Of a stretch of 9,698 nucleotides of DNA, positions 1 through 6,736 are shown piece after piece. A program made the position numbers and the translations under genes. This DNA comes from Actinomycetota bacterium. GTDB taxonomy: Bacteria > Actinomycetota > Acidimicrobiia > Acidimicrobiales > Microtrichaceae. The stretch is taken from contig SXMI01000275.1 in assembly GCA_005777415.1 (NCBI GenBank), positions 1 to 9,698 of the forward strand, read 5' to 3'. Below the pieces are notes generated by a model. That model was not told the origin of the DNA, ran no database searches, and worked only from the letters and a program-made list of their open reading frames with translations. Numbering within the stretch: position 1 is the stretch's first letter; each line of letters begins with the position of its first letter.

Positions 1-777
1 GAAGCTGCCGTTCAGCGTGCGCCCCCGCATGAACGCCAGCGGCGCCACCTCGACGGTGCCCCGCTCCAGGTACCGCTGTGCCCCTTCGGGTCCGACCATG
101 TCGTGCAGCGCGTCGTAGAGCGGCCGGAGGTACGGGTCGACCTTGGCCATCAGGTCACCCGGCAGGAACCCGAGCCGCTCCCCGGCCTCGACCGCCGGGC
201 GGGTCAGGACGATCCGCTCCACCTGCTTGCGCTGCAGGGCCTGCACCGCCATGGCCACCGCCAGCCACGACTTGCCGGTGCCGGCGGGTCCGATCCCGAA
301 GGTCACGATGTTGCGGGCGATGGCGTCGACGTAGCGCTTCTGGCCGCTCGTGGACGGCCGGACGGTGGAGCCCCGGTGGGTCCGCAGCACCTCATGGGTC
401 AGGACCTCGGACGGTCGCTCGTCGGCCCGGGCCATGTCGATCGTGCGGCGCAGCGCCGCCTCGTCGAGCCGGTGCCCGCGTTCGACGAGGACCACGAGCT
501 CCTCGAACAGCCGGCCCACCCGAGCGGCGTCCTCGCCCGAGGTCAGGATCTCGTTGCCGCGAACCGTCACCTTCGTGGAGGGGAAGGCATCCTCGACGAC
601 GTCGAGGAACCCGTCGCCCGGGCCGAGCAGCTCGGCCATCAGGTGGTTGCCCGGGACCCGCACCAGCATGGACCCGCCGGCGGCCGCCTCGTCCACAGCA
701 GGACGCCCGGTGAGGCCGACCGCTCCACCCGTGCTCACCGGGGCGGCCCCCGCCGGGGAGCTGTCGTCGCCGTCCAT
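1..777 (-). CDS. phoH: PhoH-family ATPase (3' end cut off by window edge)
   Basis: The 259 codons visible encode a PhoH-like P-loop ATPase; the C-terminal part lies beyond base 1. Walker A is GPAGTGKS at residues 163-170, followed by the PhoH-typical stretches IVLTRPAVEAGERLGFLPGD (about 189-208) and YLRPLYDALHDM (about 216-227). The visible end, FMRGRTLNGSF, is also a family signature just ahead of the Walker B region. Residues 37-120 form the N-terminal domain usual for bacterial PhoH. Family members are generally 310-350 residues, so perhaps 60-90 are missing. PhoH proteins are cytosolic ATPases linked to RNA metabolism and stress; the exact role is not settled. I chose ATG at 775-777, preceded by GGTGAG at a suitable distance. 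An in-frame GTG at 787-789, preceded by GGTAGG, is a real alternative and would add four residues. It follows the small acidic gene on the same strand after about 58 bases, so the two may be cotranscribed. Confidence 0.95.
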   Translation of the reverse strand, partial: MDGDDSSPAGAAPVSTGGAVGLTGRPAVDEAAAGGSMLVRVPGNHLMAELLGPGDGFLDVVEDAFPSTKVTVRGNEILTSGEDAARVGRLFEELVVLVERGHRLDEAALRRTIDMARADERPSEVLTHEVLRTHRGSTVRPSTSGQKRYVDAIARNIVTFGIGPAGTGKSWLAVAMAVQALQRKQVERIVLTRPAVEAGERLGFLPGDLMAKVDPYLRPLYDALHDMVGPEGAQRYLERGTVEVAPLAFMRGRTLNGSF

Positions 778-835
778 CGTCGGACTCACCCTACCGCCGG
801 ACCGCCACGTCGTTCGGCCGATCGGGGATGCAGGT

Positions 836-1177
836 TCAGGCCTGCTCCAACCGTGAACGGACCCACCCCACGCCGTCGGCGGCGTCCATGGCCTCGGGCC
901 AGCCGGCGAGCGTCGCATCCAGGTCGGCCCGATCGGCGATGGTCGCCAGCACCTCGACGGTGATGAGCTCGACGGGCATGTCGGGCACGAAGGAGTCGCC
1001 CAGCGGGTCCATCTCGACGGGCTCGGTCGGCTCGGCCATGAGGTAGAGCTCGCCGGTGTCCACGACCCAGTTCAGCTCGTAGCGACGCCCCTCGTCGTCG
1101 AGCCACTCCCGGCCCAGGTTCTCCTCGTCGGAGGACCTCCGGCGAGGGTCGGCATCGTAGAACTCCTCGATGTTCAT
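836..1177 (-). CDS. Small acidic conserved-looking protein of unknown function
   Basis: This encodes a 113-residue soluble protein starting MNIEEFYDADPRRR and rich in Asp and Glu. There is no signal peptide, membrane segment or cysteine motif. The middle (RYELNWVVDTGELYLM, about residues 32-47) reads like a beta hairpin, and the C-terminal third (VEVLATIADRADLDATLAGW, about 74-93) like helices. I do not recognise a named domain. The pattern resembles small uncharacterised proteins found in actinobacterial genomes, but that is only an impression. The ATG at 1175-1177 has a modest upstream GGGAC. Coding is supported by G/C at third positions and by a clean fit between the divergent intergenic region and phoH. 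It lies upstream of phoH on the same strand, so a two-gene unit is likely. No function can be assigned. Confidence 0.8.
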   Translation of the reverse strand: MNIEEFYDADPRRRSSDEENLGREWLDDEGRRYELNWVVDTGELYLMAEPTEPVEMDPLGDSFVPDMPVELITVEVLATIADRADLDATLAGWPEAMDAADGVGWVRSRLEQA

Positions 1178-1372
1178 GGTGGGTCCCGTCCCGCTGGTCG
1201 TTCCGTCGTGGGCTCGGCCCCGAACCGGTCGGTGCGTTCCCGGCCGAGCGCCCCCACGCTACGACAGAGCCGCAGCGACGACTCAACCCGGCGGGCACGG
1301 GTCCCCGTTGTCGGTGGGCCGAACGCCCCGTAGAACTCCGCTCCGGACAGCCCGACCACGACGGAGTGCCCC
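1178..1372. promoter_or_regulatory. Divergent intergenic region between the phoH unit and the Tad operon
   Basis: This 195-base region separates minus-strand genes from the plus-strand pilus operon and must hold promoters for both unless the minus-strand genes are read from elsewhere. No coding frame in it is convincing. On the plus strand the best candidate is a -35-like TTGTCG at 1308-1313 and a -10-like TAGAAC at 1331-1336, with 17 bases between them. On the minus strand only a weak pair (TTGAGT, complement of 1281-1286, and TAGCGT, complement of 1256-1261) with a poor 19-base spacer was found. No clear operator palindrome was seen. Confidence 0.55.
1308..1336 (+). promoter_or_regulatory. 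Candidate promoter for the Tad operon
   Basis: TTGTCG (1308-1313) matches four of six bases of the housekeeping -35 consensus, and TAGAAC (1331-1336) four of six of the -10. The spacer is 17 bases, the ideal length. Transcription would start near 1343, giving a leader of about 30 bases before the GTG at 1373. It is the best-spaced pair I found in the divergent region, but short motifs like this arise by chance, so confidence is limited. Confidence 0.35.
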
Positions 1373-2092
1373 GTGTCGACCACCAGCCGAACGACCCGAC
1401 CACGACCCCGCCCGGGATCGGAGACCCCCGCACCGTCCCGGCCGAGACGCCGCGTCCTGTCGCTGTCGGGCTGGCCCCTGACGGGCCGCAGCATGACCGG
1501 TGCCGCCCTGGTCGTCGTCGCCGTCGGCGGCGTGCTGAGCGCACACCGTGCGGCGACCGCCCCGCCGGAGACCACGGTGCTCGCCGCCGCCCGGGCGCTG
1601 ACGGCAGGCACGGTCCTGGCTGCCGACGACCTGACCGCCGTCCCGGCCGACATGCCCGCCGACACGCCGGTCGTCGCGGGCGAGTTCGCCGACGACGCCG
1701 TCGGCCGCACCCTGCTCCGGCCGCTCGAGGTCGGGGCGCTGCTCGCCCCGGCCGACGTCGGCGACGGGGGCAGCACCCGTCCCCCCGGCTCCACCGTCGT
1801 CACCGTCGAACCGGCGGCCTCGCGGGTCCCCTCCGACCTCGGCCCCGGAACCAGCGTCGACGTCCTCGCCACCGACGACGAGCGGGGCCTGACCGAGTTG
1901 GTCGTCCGGGGCGCAGTGGTCGTCGGCCTGCCGGGAGCGGACGACGGCGAGGGCACCTCGATCGGCGGATCGCTCGGCACCCGGGTCGAGCTCGCCGTGG
2001 CCGACGAGACGGTCGCGACCGCCCTGGTCGACGCCGCCGTCCGCCACGACCTGACCCTCGTCCTGCCCACCCCGGGGAGTGCACGTGGCTGA
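1373..2092 (+). CDS. cpaB: CpaB/RcpC-like SAF-domain pilus assembly protein
   Basis: This is a 239-residue protein with an Arg/Pro/Ser-rich cytoplasmic N-terminus (1-40), one membrane anchor (about 41-57, TGAALVVVAVGGVLSA) and an extracytoplasmic part. Residues about 67-130 match a SAF domain (VLAAARALTAGTVLAADDL, then a GRTLLRPLEVGALL segment). Residues 137-232 look like the second CpaB/RcpC beta domain (TVVTVEPAAS, GTSVDVLAT, RVELAVADETV). In Gram-negatives CpaB/RcpC partners the secretin. Here no secretin is visible, so a cell-wall-facing role in a monoderm envelope is inferred. The GTG start at 1373 has GGAG at 1363-1366 with a 6-base spacer; an internal ATG at 1493 would remove only the basic tail. 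It is the first gene of the operon and overlaps tadZ by 8 bases. Confidence 0.85.
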   Translation: MSTTSRTTRPRPRPGSETPAPSRPRRRVLSLSGWPLTGRSMTGAALVVVAVGGVLSAHRAATAPPETTVLAAARALTAGTVLAADDLTAVPADMPADTPVVAGEFADDAVGRTLLRPLEVGALLAPADVGDGGSTRPPGSTVVTVEPAASRVPSDLGPGTSVDVLATDDERGLTELVVRGAVVVGLPGADDGEGTSIGGSLGTRVELAVADETVATALVDAAVRHDLTLVLPTPGSARG

Positions 2093-3293
2093 CGACCGCA
2101 CCGAGGTGGACGTCGTCGTCGCGCTGCCCGGCGGTCGGCGGGACTGGGCGACCCGGTTGTCGCGCTGGTCCATGTCCGCAGGCGTCGCCATCGAGTTCCT
2201 CCGCGGCCTGTCCGCCGACGAGGTCCGGGCCGTCCTGGGGGCCGGCCGTCCGGTGGCACTCCTGCTGGTCGATCCCGCCTCGGCCGACCGGGACCTCATC
2301 GACCTGGCCGCCGGACTGGGCACCCCGTCGGCCCTGGTCGACGACGGCGGCGCGGCGCCGGACTGGACCGACCTGGGGTGTGTGGCGCGGCTCGACGAGC
2401 GCCTTGGGGCGGAGGAACTGCCCGATCTGCTCCGGGACCTGCGCCAGGCCGCCACGGCACGACCGAGGGCCCGGGCCGTCGACCTGGACGGCCCCGCCGA
2501 TCCCGGCCCGATCGTCACCGTCGTCGGCGCCGGCGGATGCGGCGTGACCACCACGGCGATGCTCCTCGCCGACGGCCTGGGCAGCCTCACCACCGACCCG
2601 GACGCGGCCGCTGACCCGGACGCGACCGGCGGTCACACCCTGCTGGTCGATGCGTCGGACACGGGCGGCCTCGCGCTGTACCACGACCTCGTCCGGGTGC
2701 CCGGCGACCTGTCGCAGCTGGTGGAGCTCCACCGTCGTGACCGGGTCGACCCGGACGAGGTCCGGGCGCTGACGACCAGTGTGCCCACCCGCCGGTACCG
2801 CATGCTCCCGGCCGGGACCGACGAGGCCCCGGCCCGGCCACCGTCGGCCTCGCTCGCAGCGCTCGACAGCCTCCGCCGAGCGTTCGCAGCCGTCGTCGTC
2901 GACGCCGGTGCGGTCCCGGCAGGTGGGGAGCGGGCACCGGTCGACCCGTTCGTCGACGCCGCGATCCGGACGGCCGACCTGACCGTCGTGGTCGGCCGCT
3001 GCGACCTCCATGGCCTCCACCAACTGGCCGTGGCCACCGACCGGGTCCGCCGGGTCCAGCCCGACGACCGGGTCCTGGTGGTCTGCACCGCCCGCCGCCG
3101 GGGCGTCGACGACCATCGCAGCACCGCTGCCGCGGTCGACCTCCCGGCGGAACGGGTCAGGCTGCGACCGGTGGTGGGCCGCCTCGAGCGCATCCACCGC
3201 GACGTCGCCCCGCTGCCCCGGCGGGTCGCCGGTGGTCTGGTCGACGAGCTGGCACGCGCCGGGGTGCACCCCCGATCGGCGGTCGACCGGTGA
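2085..3293 (+). CDS. tadZ: TadZ/CpaE-like protein, MinD/ParA-type ATPase fold with degenerate P-loop
   Basis: This 402-residue cytosolic protein probably localises the pilus machine, as TadZ/CpaE does. Residues about 8-125 form a receiver-like or atypical N-terminal domain (DVVVALPGG, ALLLVDPASADRDLIDLAAGLG). The MinD/ParA-like domain follows from about 142: a P-loop-like GAGGCGVTTT at 148-157, LLVDASDTGGLALYHDL at about 186-202, and a Walker B-like AVVVDAG at about 269-275. Both signature lysines of the KGGxGKT motif are replaced (A and V), which is known for some CpaE and Ssd-type proteins and suggests weak or no ATP hydrolysis. I chose GTG at 2085, because GGGGAG at 2074-2079 sits 5 bases ahead; a GTG at 2079 would add two residues. 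The last bases share GTGA with cpaF. A DPDAAADPDAT loop near residues 171-181 is a short repeat. Confidence 0.82.
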   Translation: MADDRTEVDVVVALPGGRRDWATRLSRWSMSAGVAIEFLRGLSADEVRAVLGAGRPVALLLVDPASADRDLIDLAAGLGTPSALVDDGGAAPDWTDLGCVARLDERLGAEELPDLLRDLRQAATARPRARAVDLDGPADPGPIVTVVGAGGCGVTTTAMLLADGLGSLTTDPDAAADPDATGGHTLLVDASDTGGLALYHDLVRVPGDLSQLVELHRRDRVDPDEVRALTTSVPTRRYRMLPAGTDEAPARPPSASLAALDSLRRAFAAVVVDAGAVPAGGERAPVDPFVDAAIRTADLTVVVGRCDLHGLHQLAVATDRVRRVQPDDRVLVVCTARRRGVDDHRSTAAAVDLPAERVRLRPVVGRLERIHRDVAPLPRRVAGGLVDELARAGVHPRSAVDR

Positions 3294-4573
3294 CCGCCCC
3301 GGAGGCCACCCCGCTGGCCCGGATCGAACGGACCGTCCAGGAGCTCGCAGCCCGGGCCCAGGTCGACGTCGACACCGACGACGGCCGGCGAGCGCTTCGC
3401 GAGTTGATCGACGAGACCGTGGCCGACTGGGGGGCCGGGCGGAGCGGACTCGGCGATCCGGAACGCGTGGCCGAACGCGCGTACCGGAACCTCGCCGGCT
3501 ACGGGCCGCTCGAGCCGCTGCTCGCCGACGACGACGTCTGGGAGATCATGATCAACGGGCCGGATTCGGTCTTCGCAAAAAGACACTCCCGGCCCAGCGG
3601 CTACCACGACGAGGTCTTCCACGACGACGCCCACGTCGAGCGCACCCTGACCAAGCTCCTCGACGACTCGTCGGCCTCGCATCGCAAGCTCGACCCGGCC
3701 GAGGGCCTCCAGGACGCCGTGCTCGGTAACGGCGCCCGCATCCACATCGTCCACCCCGACCTGGCCCGGGGCGGCCACCTGCTGGTGAACATCCGCAAGT
3801 TCACCGGTGTCGCCGTGGCCGACCTGTCCACGCTCGTCACCCGGGGCTCGCTCACGCCGGCCGCAGCCGGGTTCCTCGCCGCCGCCGTTCGGGCACGGCT
3901 GACGGTGCTGTTCGCCGGTGCCCCCGGGTCCGGGAAGACCACCCTGCTCGGCTGCTGCACCGCCGAGCTCGATCCGTCGCTGCGGGTCGTGATCGCCGAG
4001 GAGGTCTTCGAGACCGACGTCCAGGCCCCGAACACCGCCAGCATGCAGACACGGCCCGACCGCCCGGACCGACCCGGGGTCGACCTCCGCCGGCTCGTGG
4101 CCGGGTTCCTCCGCATGGCCCCCGACGTCGCCATCGTCGGTGAGGTCCGCGACCGCGAAGCGCTGCCGCTGCTGCTCACGCTCTCGTCCGGGGTCACCGG
4201 GTACACGACCATCCACGCCGGGTCCGCCCGACAGGCCCTCACGCGGCTCCGCTTCCTCGCCCAGCTCTCCGAGGCGGCACGCCACCTGCCGCTCCCGGCC
4301 CTGAACGCCCTGGTGAGCGACGCCGTGGATCTGGTGGTGCACACCGAACGGACGCCGGCGGGACCCCGGGTCACGTCGATCGTCGCGCTCGAGGAGCAGG
4401 TCGCCGGCGCCGAGGCGGTGTCGTTCACGTGCACCGACGTGTTCACCCGGGATGCCACCGGACTGCGGTGGACCGGCCTGCACCCCGTCCGAGCCGGGGA
4501 GCGACTCGCCCGGCGCGGGCTCGACGCCCGCTCGCTGCTGGTGTCGACCGCCGACGACGGGGGCGGGAAGTGA
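3290..4573 (+). CDS. cpaF: CpaF/TadA-type secretion ATPase (motor of the Tad pilus)
   Basis: This is a 427-residue member of the type II/IV secretion ATPase family, the cytosolic hexameric motor for pilus assembly. The N-terminal domain includes the CpaF hallmark GYGPLEPLLADDDVWEIMIN (70-89). Walker A is GAPGSGKTT (210-218), an Asp-box equivalent is VVIAEEVFETDV (233-244), Walker B is PDVAIVGEVRDREAL (278-292, with Glu285), and the His box is YTTIHAGSARQALTRL (305-320). All catalytic elements look intact, so it should be active. Length is normal. The GTG start overlaps the tadZ stop as GTGA, and its own stop overlaps the tadB start the same way, suggesting coupled translation. An A-rich patch near 3577-3581 brings the rare codons GCA AAA AGA into an otherwise GC-rich gene; the frame stays open through it. 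Confidence 0.95.
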   Translation: MTAPEATPLARIERTVQELAARAQVDVDTDDGRRALRELIDETVADWGAGRSGLGDPERVAERAYRNLAGYGPLEPLLADDDVWEIMINGPDSVFAKRHSRPSGYHDEVFHDDAHVERTLTKLLDDSSASHRKLDPAEGLQDAVLGNGARIHIVHPDLARGGHLLVNIRKFTGVAVADLSTLVTRGSLTPAAAGFLAAAVRARLTVLFAGAPGSGKTTLLGCCTAELDPSLRVVIAEEVFETDVQAPNTASMQTRPDRPDRPGVDLRRLVAGFLRMAPDVAIVGEVRDREALPLLLTLSSGVTGYTTIHAGSARQALTRLRFLAQLSEAARHLPLPALNALVSDAVDLVVHTERTPAGPRVTSIVALEEQVAGAEAVSFTCTDVFTRDATGLRWTGLHPVRAGERLARRGLDARSLLVSTADDGGGK

Positions 4574-5430
4574 GCTCGTTGGTGCTCGCAGCCCTCGCCG
4601 GTCTCGGCACGGCGGCCCTCTGGTGGCCACCGTCGGAGCGGACGCGGCGATCCGGGCCCGCCACGTGGTCACGGCGGATCCGCTCGGCACTCGACCGCGT
4701 GGGCCTGCCCGGCGTGGGGGTCCTGGGGTTCGCCCGGACGACGGCTGCAGCCGCCATCGGCGCCGCACTCCTCACCACCCTGGCGCTCGGGTGGAGTCCG
4801 CTGTCCCTGCTCGCGGCCGGCGCGGCGGCCATCCTGCCGGGGGCGTACTGGCGCAGCCGGCACCGGGCCGCGCTGGCAACCGCCCGGACCCACTGGCCCC
4901 GACTGGTCGAGGAGCTCCGCATCCAGGTCGGCCCGATGGGTCGGTCGATCCCCCAGGCCCTCCTCGACGTCGGTGAACGAGCACCCGAGGCCCTCCGACC
5001 GGCGTTCCGGGCCGCCCAGCGCGAGTGGAACCTCCGGACCGACATCGAGGGCATGCTGCACGTCCTGGCCGAACACCTGGCCGACCCCACAGCGGACGCC
5101 ACCTGCGAGACGCTCCTCGTCATCCACCAGGTCGGCGGTGACCCGGATCCCCGCCTCGCCGACCTGGCGGCCGCCCGGCGACAGGACCTCCTCCACCGAC
5201 GCGAGTCCGACGCCCGGCAGGCCGGGGCCCGACTGGCCCGGTGGTTCGTGATCGCCGTGCCCGTCGGGATGGGCATTGCCGGGGCCAACGTCGGCGACGG
5301 ACTCGCCGCCTACCGCACCCCGACCGCACAGGTGCTGGTCGGTGCGGCCGTGGCCCTCGTCGTCGTGTGCTGGACCTGGGCGGGACACCTGATGCGGCTG
5401 CCCGCCGAACCCAGGGTGTTCGCGCCGTGA
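4570..5430 (+). CDS. tadB: TadB-like inner-membrane platform protein (T2SSF domain)
   Basis: This 286-residue membrane protein would form, with TadC, the platform on which the CpaF motor acts. It has an N-terminal membrane segment (3-19), a hydrophobic pair (about 57-75 and 76-91), a cytoplasmic T2SSF-type domain (about 105-225, with LVEELRIQVGPMGRSIPQAL and CETLLVIHQVGGDPDPRLADLA), and two C-terminal segments (about 225-241 and 255-271). The frame is open further upstream inside cpaF, but the start is placed at GTG 4570 because it overlaps the cpaF stop as GTGA, has GGGAAG just ahead, and gives a membrane helix at the N-terminus, as expected. It ends by GTGA overlap with tadC. The next gene has the same architecture, which supports the pair assignment. 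Confidence 0.88.
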   Translation: MSSLVLAALAGLGTAALWWPPSERTRRSGPATWSRRIRSALDRVGLPGVGVLGFARTTAAAAIGAALLTTLALGWSPLSLLAAGAAAILPGAYWRSRHRAALATARTHWPRLVEELRIQVGPMGRSIPQALLDVGERAPEALRPAFRAAQREWNLRTDIEGMLHVLAEHLADPTADATCETLLVIHQVGGDPDPRLADLAAARRQDLLHRRESDARQAGARLARWFVIAVPVGMGIAGANVGDGLAAYRTPTAQVLVGAAVALVVVCWTWAGHLMRLPAEPRVFAP

Positions 5431-6335
5431 GCGGTGTCGTGGGCCTCCTCGGGTTGGTGACCCTCTGGGTCGGAACGGCCACCTGTCTGGCGCAGACCGC
5501 CTGGGGACGCCGACGGGCCCTCCGTCGACGGCTCGAACCGTTCCTGCCCCGGGCCGTCGACGCCGGGGTGGACCTCCCGGCCTCCCAGCTCGGAGCCGGG
5601 GCCGCCGTGCTGTCGCCGGCCGTCCTCGACCTCCTGGACCGAGTGAGCCGGGCGCTCGGAGCCCACGACGAGCTGGCGACCCGACTGCTCCGCGCCGACG
5701 ATCAACGGTCGCCCGTCACCTTCCGGTCCCAGCAGCTCGCGGGTTCGGTCGTCGCCGTCTGTCTGGGTGCTGCAGTCGCCGTCGGCACCGGGGCGTCCGA
5801 GGCCGGTGCCATCGCCCTGCTGATCGGCGCCCCGGCGGCTTGGATCGTCGGCAGCGAACGGCGTCTCGATGCCCGGGTCGCCGACGAACAGCGTCGACTC
5901 CGCCTGGAGCTCCCGGTGGTCGGCGAGCAGCTCGCCATCCTCATCGGTGCCGGCTACTCCCTGCCCGCCGCCCTCCAGCGGCTGGCCGAACGCGGACGTG
6001 GGCGTGCCGCCCGGGACCTGGGCGTCGTCAGCCGGGAGCTCCGGCGGGGCGTGCCGGAGGCCGCTGCGCTCGCCGGCTGGGAGGCCCGCTCCGGGCTGCC
6101 GGCGGTCGGCAGGTTGGTCAAGGTCCTCGCCATGCACCGCGACGCCGGCGACCTCGGCCAACTGGTGGCCGCCGAGGCCCGAGCGACACGGGCCGAGTCG
6201 CACCGGACGCTGATCGAGACGATCGAGCGACGGGCCCAGCTCGTGTGGATCCCCGTCACCGTCGCCACCCTCGTTCCGGGACTGATCCTCCTCGCCGTCC
6301 CGTTCATCGCAGCACTCCGCCAGGTGGCCGGATGA
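5427..6335 (+). CDS. tadC: TadC-like inner-membrane platform protein (T2SSF domain)
   Basis: This 302-residue protein is the second platform subunit. It has an N-terminal helix (about 3-22), a long cytoplasmic linker, a helix pair (about 104-121 and 124-142), a T2SSF domain (about 160-270, with ELPVVGEQLAILIGAGYSLP and then VKVLAMHRDAGDLGQLVAAE) and a C-terminal hydrophobic segment (273-295, VWIPVTVATLVPGLILLAVP). The E-x-L-x-I-L-I-x-A-G-x-S motif is typical of TadC. The start is GTG 5427, overlapping the tadB stop as GTGA; an upstream open stretch in the same frame inside tadB is not coding. Its stop contains an ATGA, but the next convincing gene begins 100 bases later. Confidence 0.88.
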   Translation: MSGVVGLLGLVTLWVGTATCLAQTAWGRRRALRRRLEPFLPRAVDAGVDLPASQLGAGAAVLSPAVLDLLDRVSRALGAHDELATRLLRADDQRSPVTFRSQQLAGSVVAVCLGAAVAVGTGASEAGAIALLIGAPAAWIVGSERRLDARVADEQRRLRLELPVVGEQLAILIGAGYSLPAALQRLAERGRGRAARDLGVVSRELRRGVPEAAALAGWEARSGLPAVGRLVKVLAMHRDAGDLGQLVAAEARATRAESHRTLIETIERRAQLVWIPVTVATLVPGLILLAVPFIAALRQVAG

Positions 6336-6360
6336 GCTCCGCCCACCTGCCACCGCGCTC

Positions 6361-6410
6361 GCGCCCGGAGGGGCGCCCCGACACACCACTGCCGCCGTCC
6401 AGCGGCGGCA
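6361..6410 (+). promoter_or_regulatory. Two GC-rich hairpins in the tadC-pilin intercistronic gap
   Basis: The 100-base gap at 6336-6435 is the only sizeable one inside the pilus operon. It holds a hairpin with arms GCGCCC (6361-6366) and GGGCGC (6371-6376) around a GGAG loop, and a second with arms TGCCGCCG (6390-6397) and CGGCGGCA (6403-6410) around TCCAG. Both stems are perfect. No T-run follows, so they are not standard terminators. An mRNA-processing or stabilising role, or an attenuator setting pilin levels apart from the machine genes, is an inference. Confidence 0.45.
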
Positions 6411-6435
6411 CGCCGAACCATCAAGGGGACACCTC

Positions 6436-6696
6436 GTGGACGACACGACCATCCAGCCCGGGAACGAGCCGGAGCCGACCGACGACACGATCATCCAGCC
6501 CGGCAACGAGCCGGAGCCGACCCACCCGCGTCCTGCCCGACGCCGCAGGAACCAGGCCGGCGAGGGCGTCATCTCCACAGCGATCGCTGTCCTGGTGGTG
6601 GCGTTCATCGGCATCGGGCTCTGGCGGGGCTTCGACCTCATGGTCAACAGCGCCTCGCAACGGACCCGGGCTCAGGTCGAGCAGATCGGCCGGTGA
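6436..6696 (+). CDS. Small Flp-like pilin candidate with repeated acidic leader
   Basis: This encodes 86 residues with an acidic leader (1-30), a basic stretch RPARRRRNQ (32-40), one hydrophobic helix (about 45-63, GVISTAIAVLVVAFIGIGL) and a short polar tail ending VEQIGR. The layout and its position after tadC fit an Flp-type pilin or small pseudopilin; similar small proteins occur in actinobacterial Tad loci as I recall. A prepilin peptidase site could lie after Gly42 or Gly44, but the usual Glu at +5 and adjacent Tyr are absent, so processing is uncertain. The leader holds two near-identical 14-residue units (2-15 and 16-29). The GTG start at 6436 is decided by AAGGGGA at 6423-6429 with a 6-base spacer, the best ribosome-binding site in the operon, fitting high expression. 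The stop overlaps a GTG as GTGA. GC-rich third positions confirm this frame over the competing open frame. Confidence 0.78.
   Translation: MDDTTIQPGNEPEPTDDTIIQPGNEPEPTHPRPARRRRNQAGEGVISTAIAVLVVAFIGIGLWRGFDLMVNSASQRTRAQVEQIGR
6439..6522 (+). repeat. 42-base tandem duplication in the pilin-like gene leader
   Basis: Bases 6439-6480 and 6481-6522 match at 40 of 42 positions. One difference changes Thr (ACC) to Ile (ATC); the other is silent (GGG to GGC). Each unit encodes 14 residues with the core IQPGNEPEPT. Being a multiple of three, it keeps the frame. The near identity points to a recent duplication or ongoing copy homogenisation. Confidence 0.95.
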
Positions 6697-6736
6697 GCGC
6701 GGCTCCGGAACGATCGGAGCAGCACTCGGCGTGGCG

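Noticed and set aside
78..963. Plus-strand open frames over the phoH region.
   Set aside because: The minus strand reads as PhoH with Walker A and other signatures, so these frames are antisense shadows.
1256..1286. Minus-strand promoter for the acidic protein gene (TTGAGT and TAGCGT).
   Set aside because: The 19-base spacer and three-of-six -10 match are too weak to list as a feature.
1174..2593. Long minus-strand open frames opposite cpaB and tadZ.
   Set aside because: They are compositional shadows: Arg/Ala/Gly/Asp-rich, no domain, and directly opposite genes with clear family motifs.
2633..4768. A 711-residue minus-strand open frame opposite tadZ and cpaF.
   Set aside because: Stops are rare in very GC-rich antisense DNA. 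The plus strand encodes an intact secretion ATPase with all its motifs, and the antisense product shows none.
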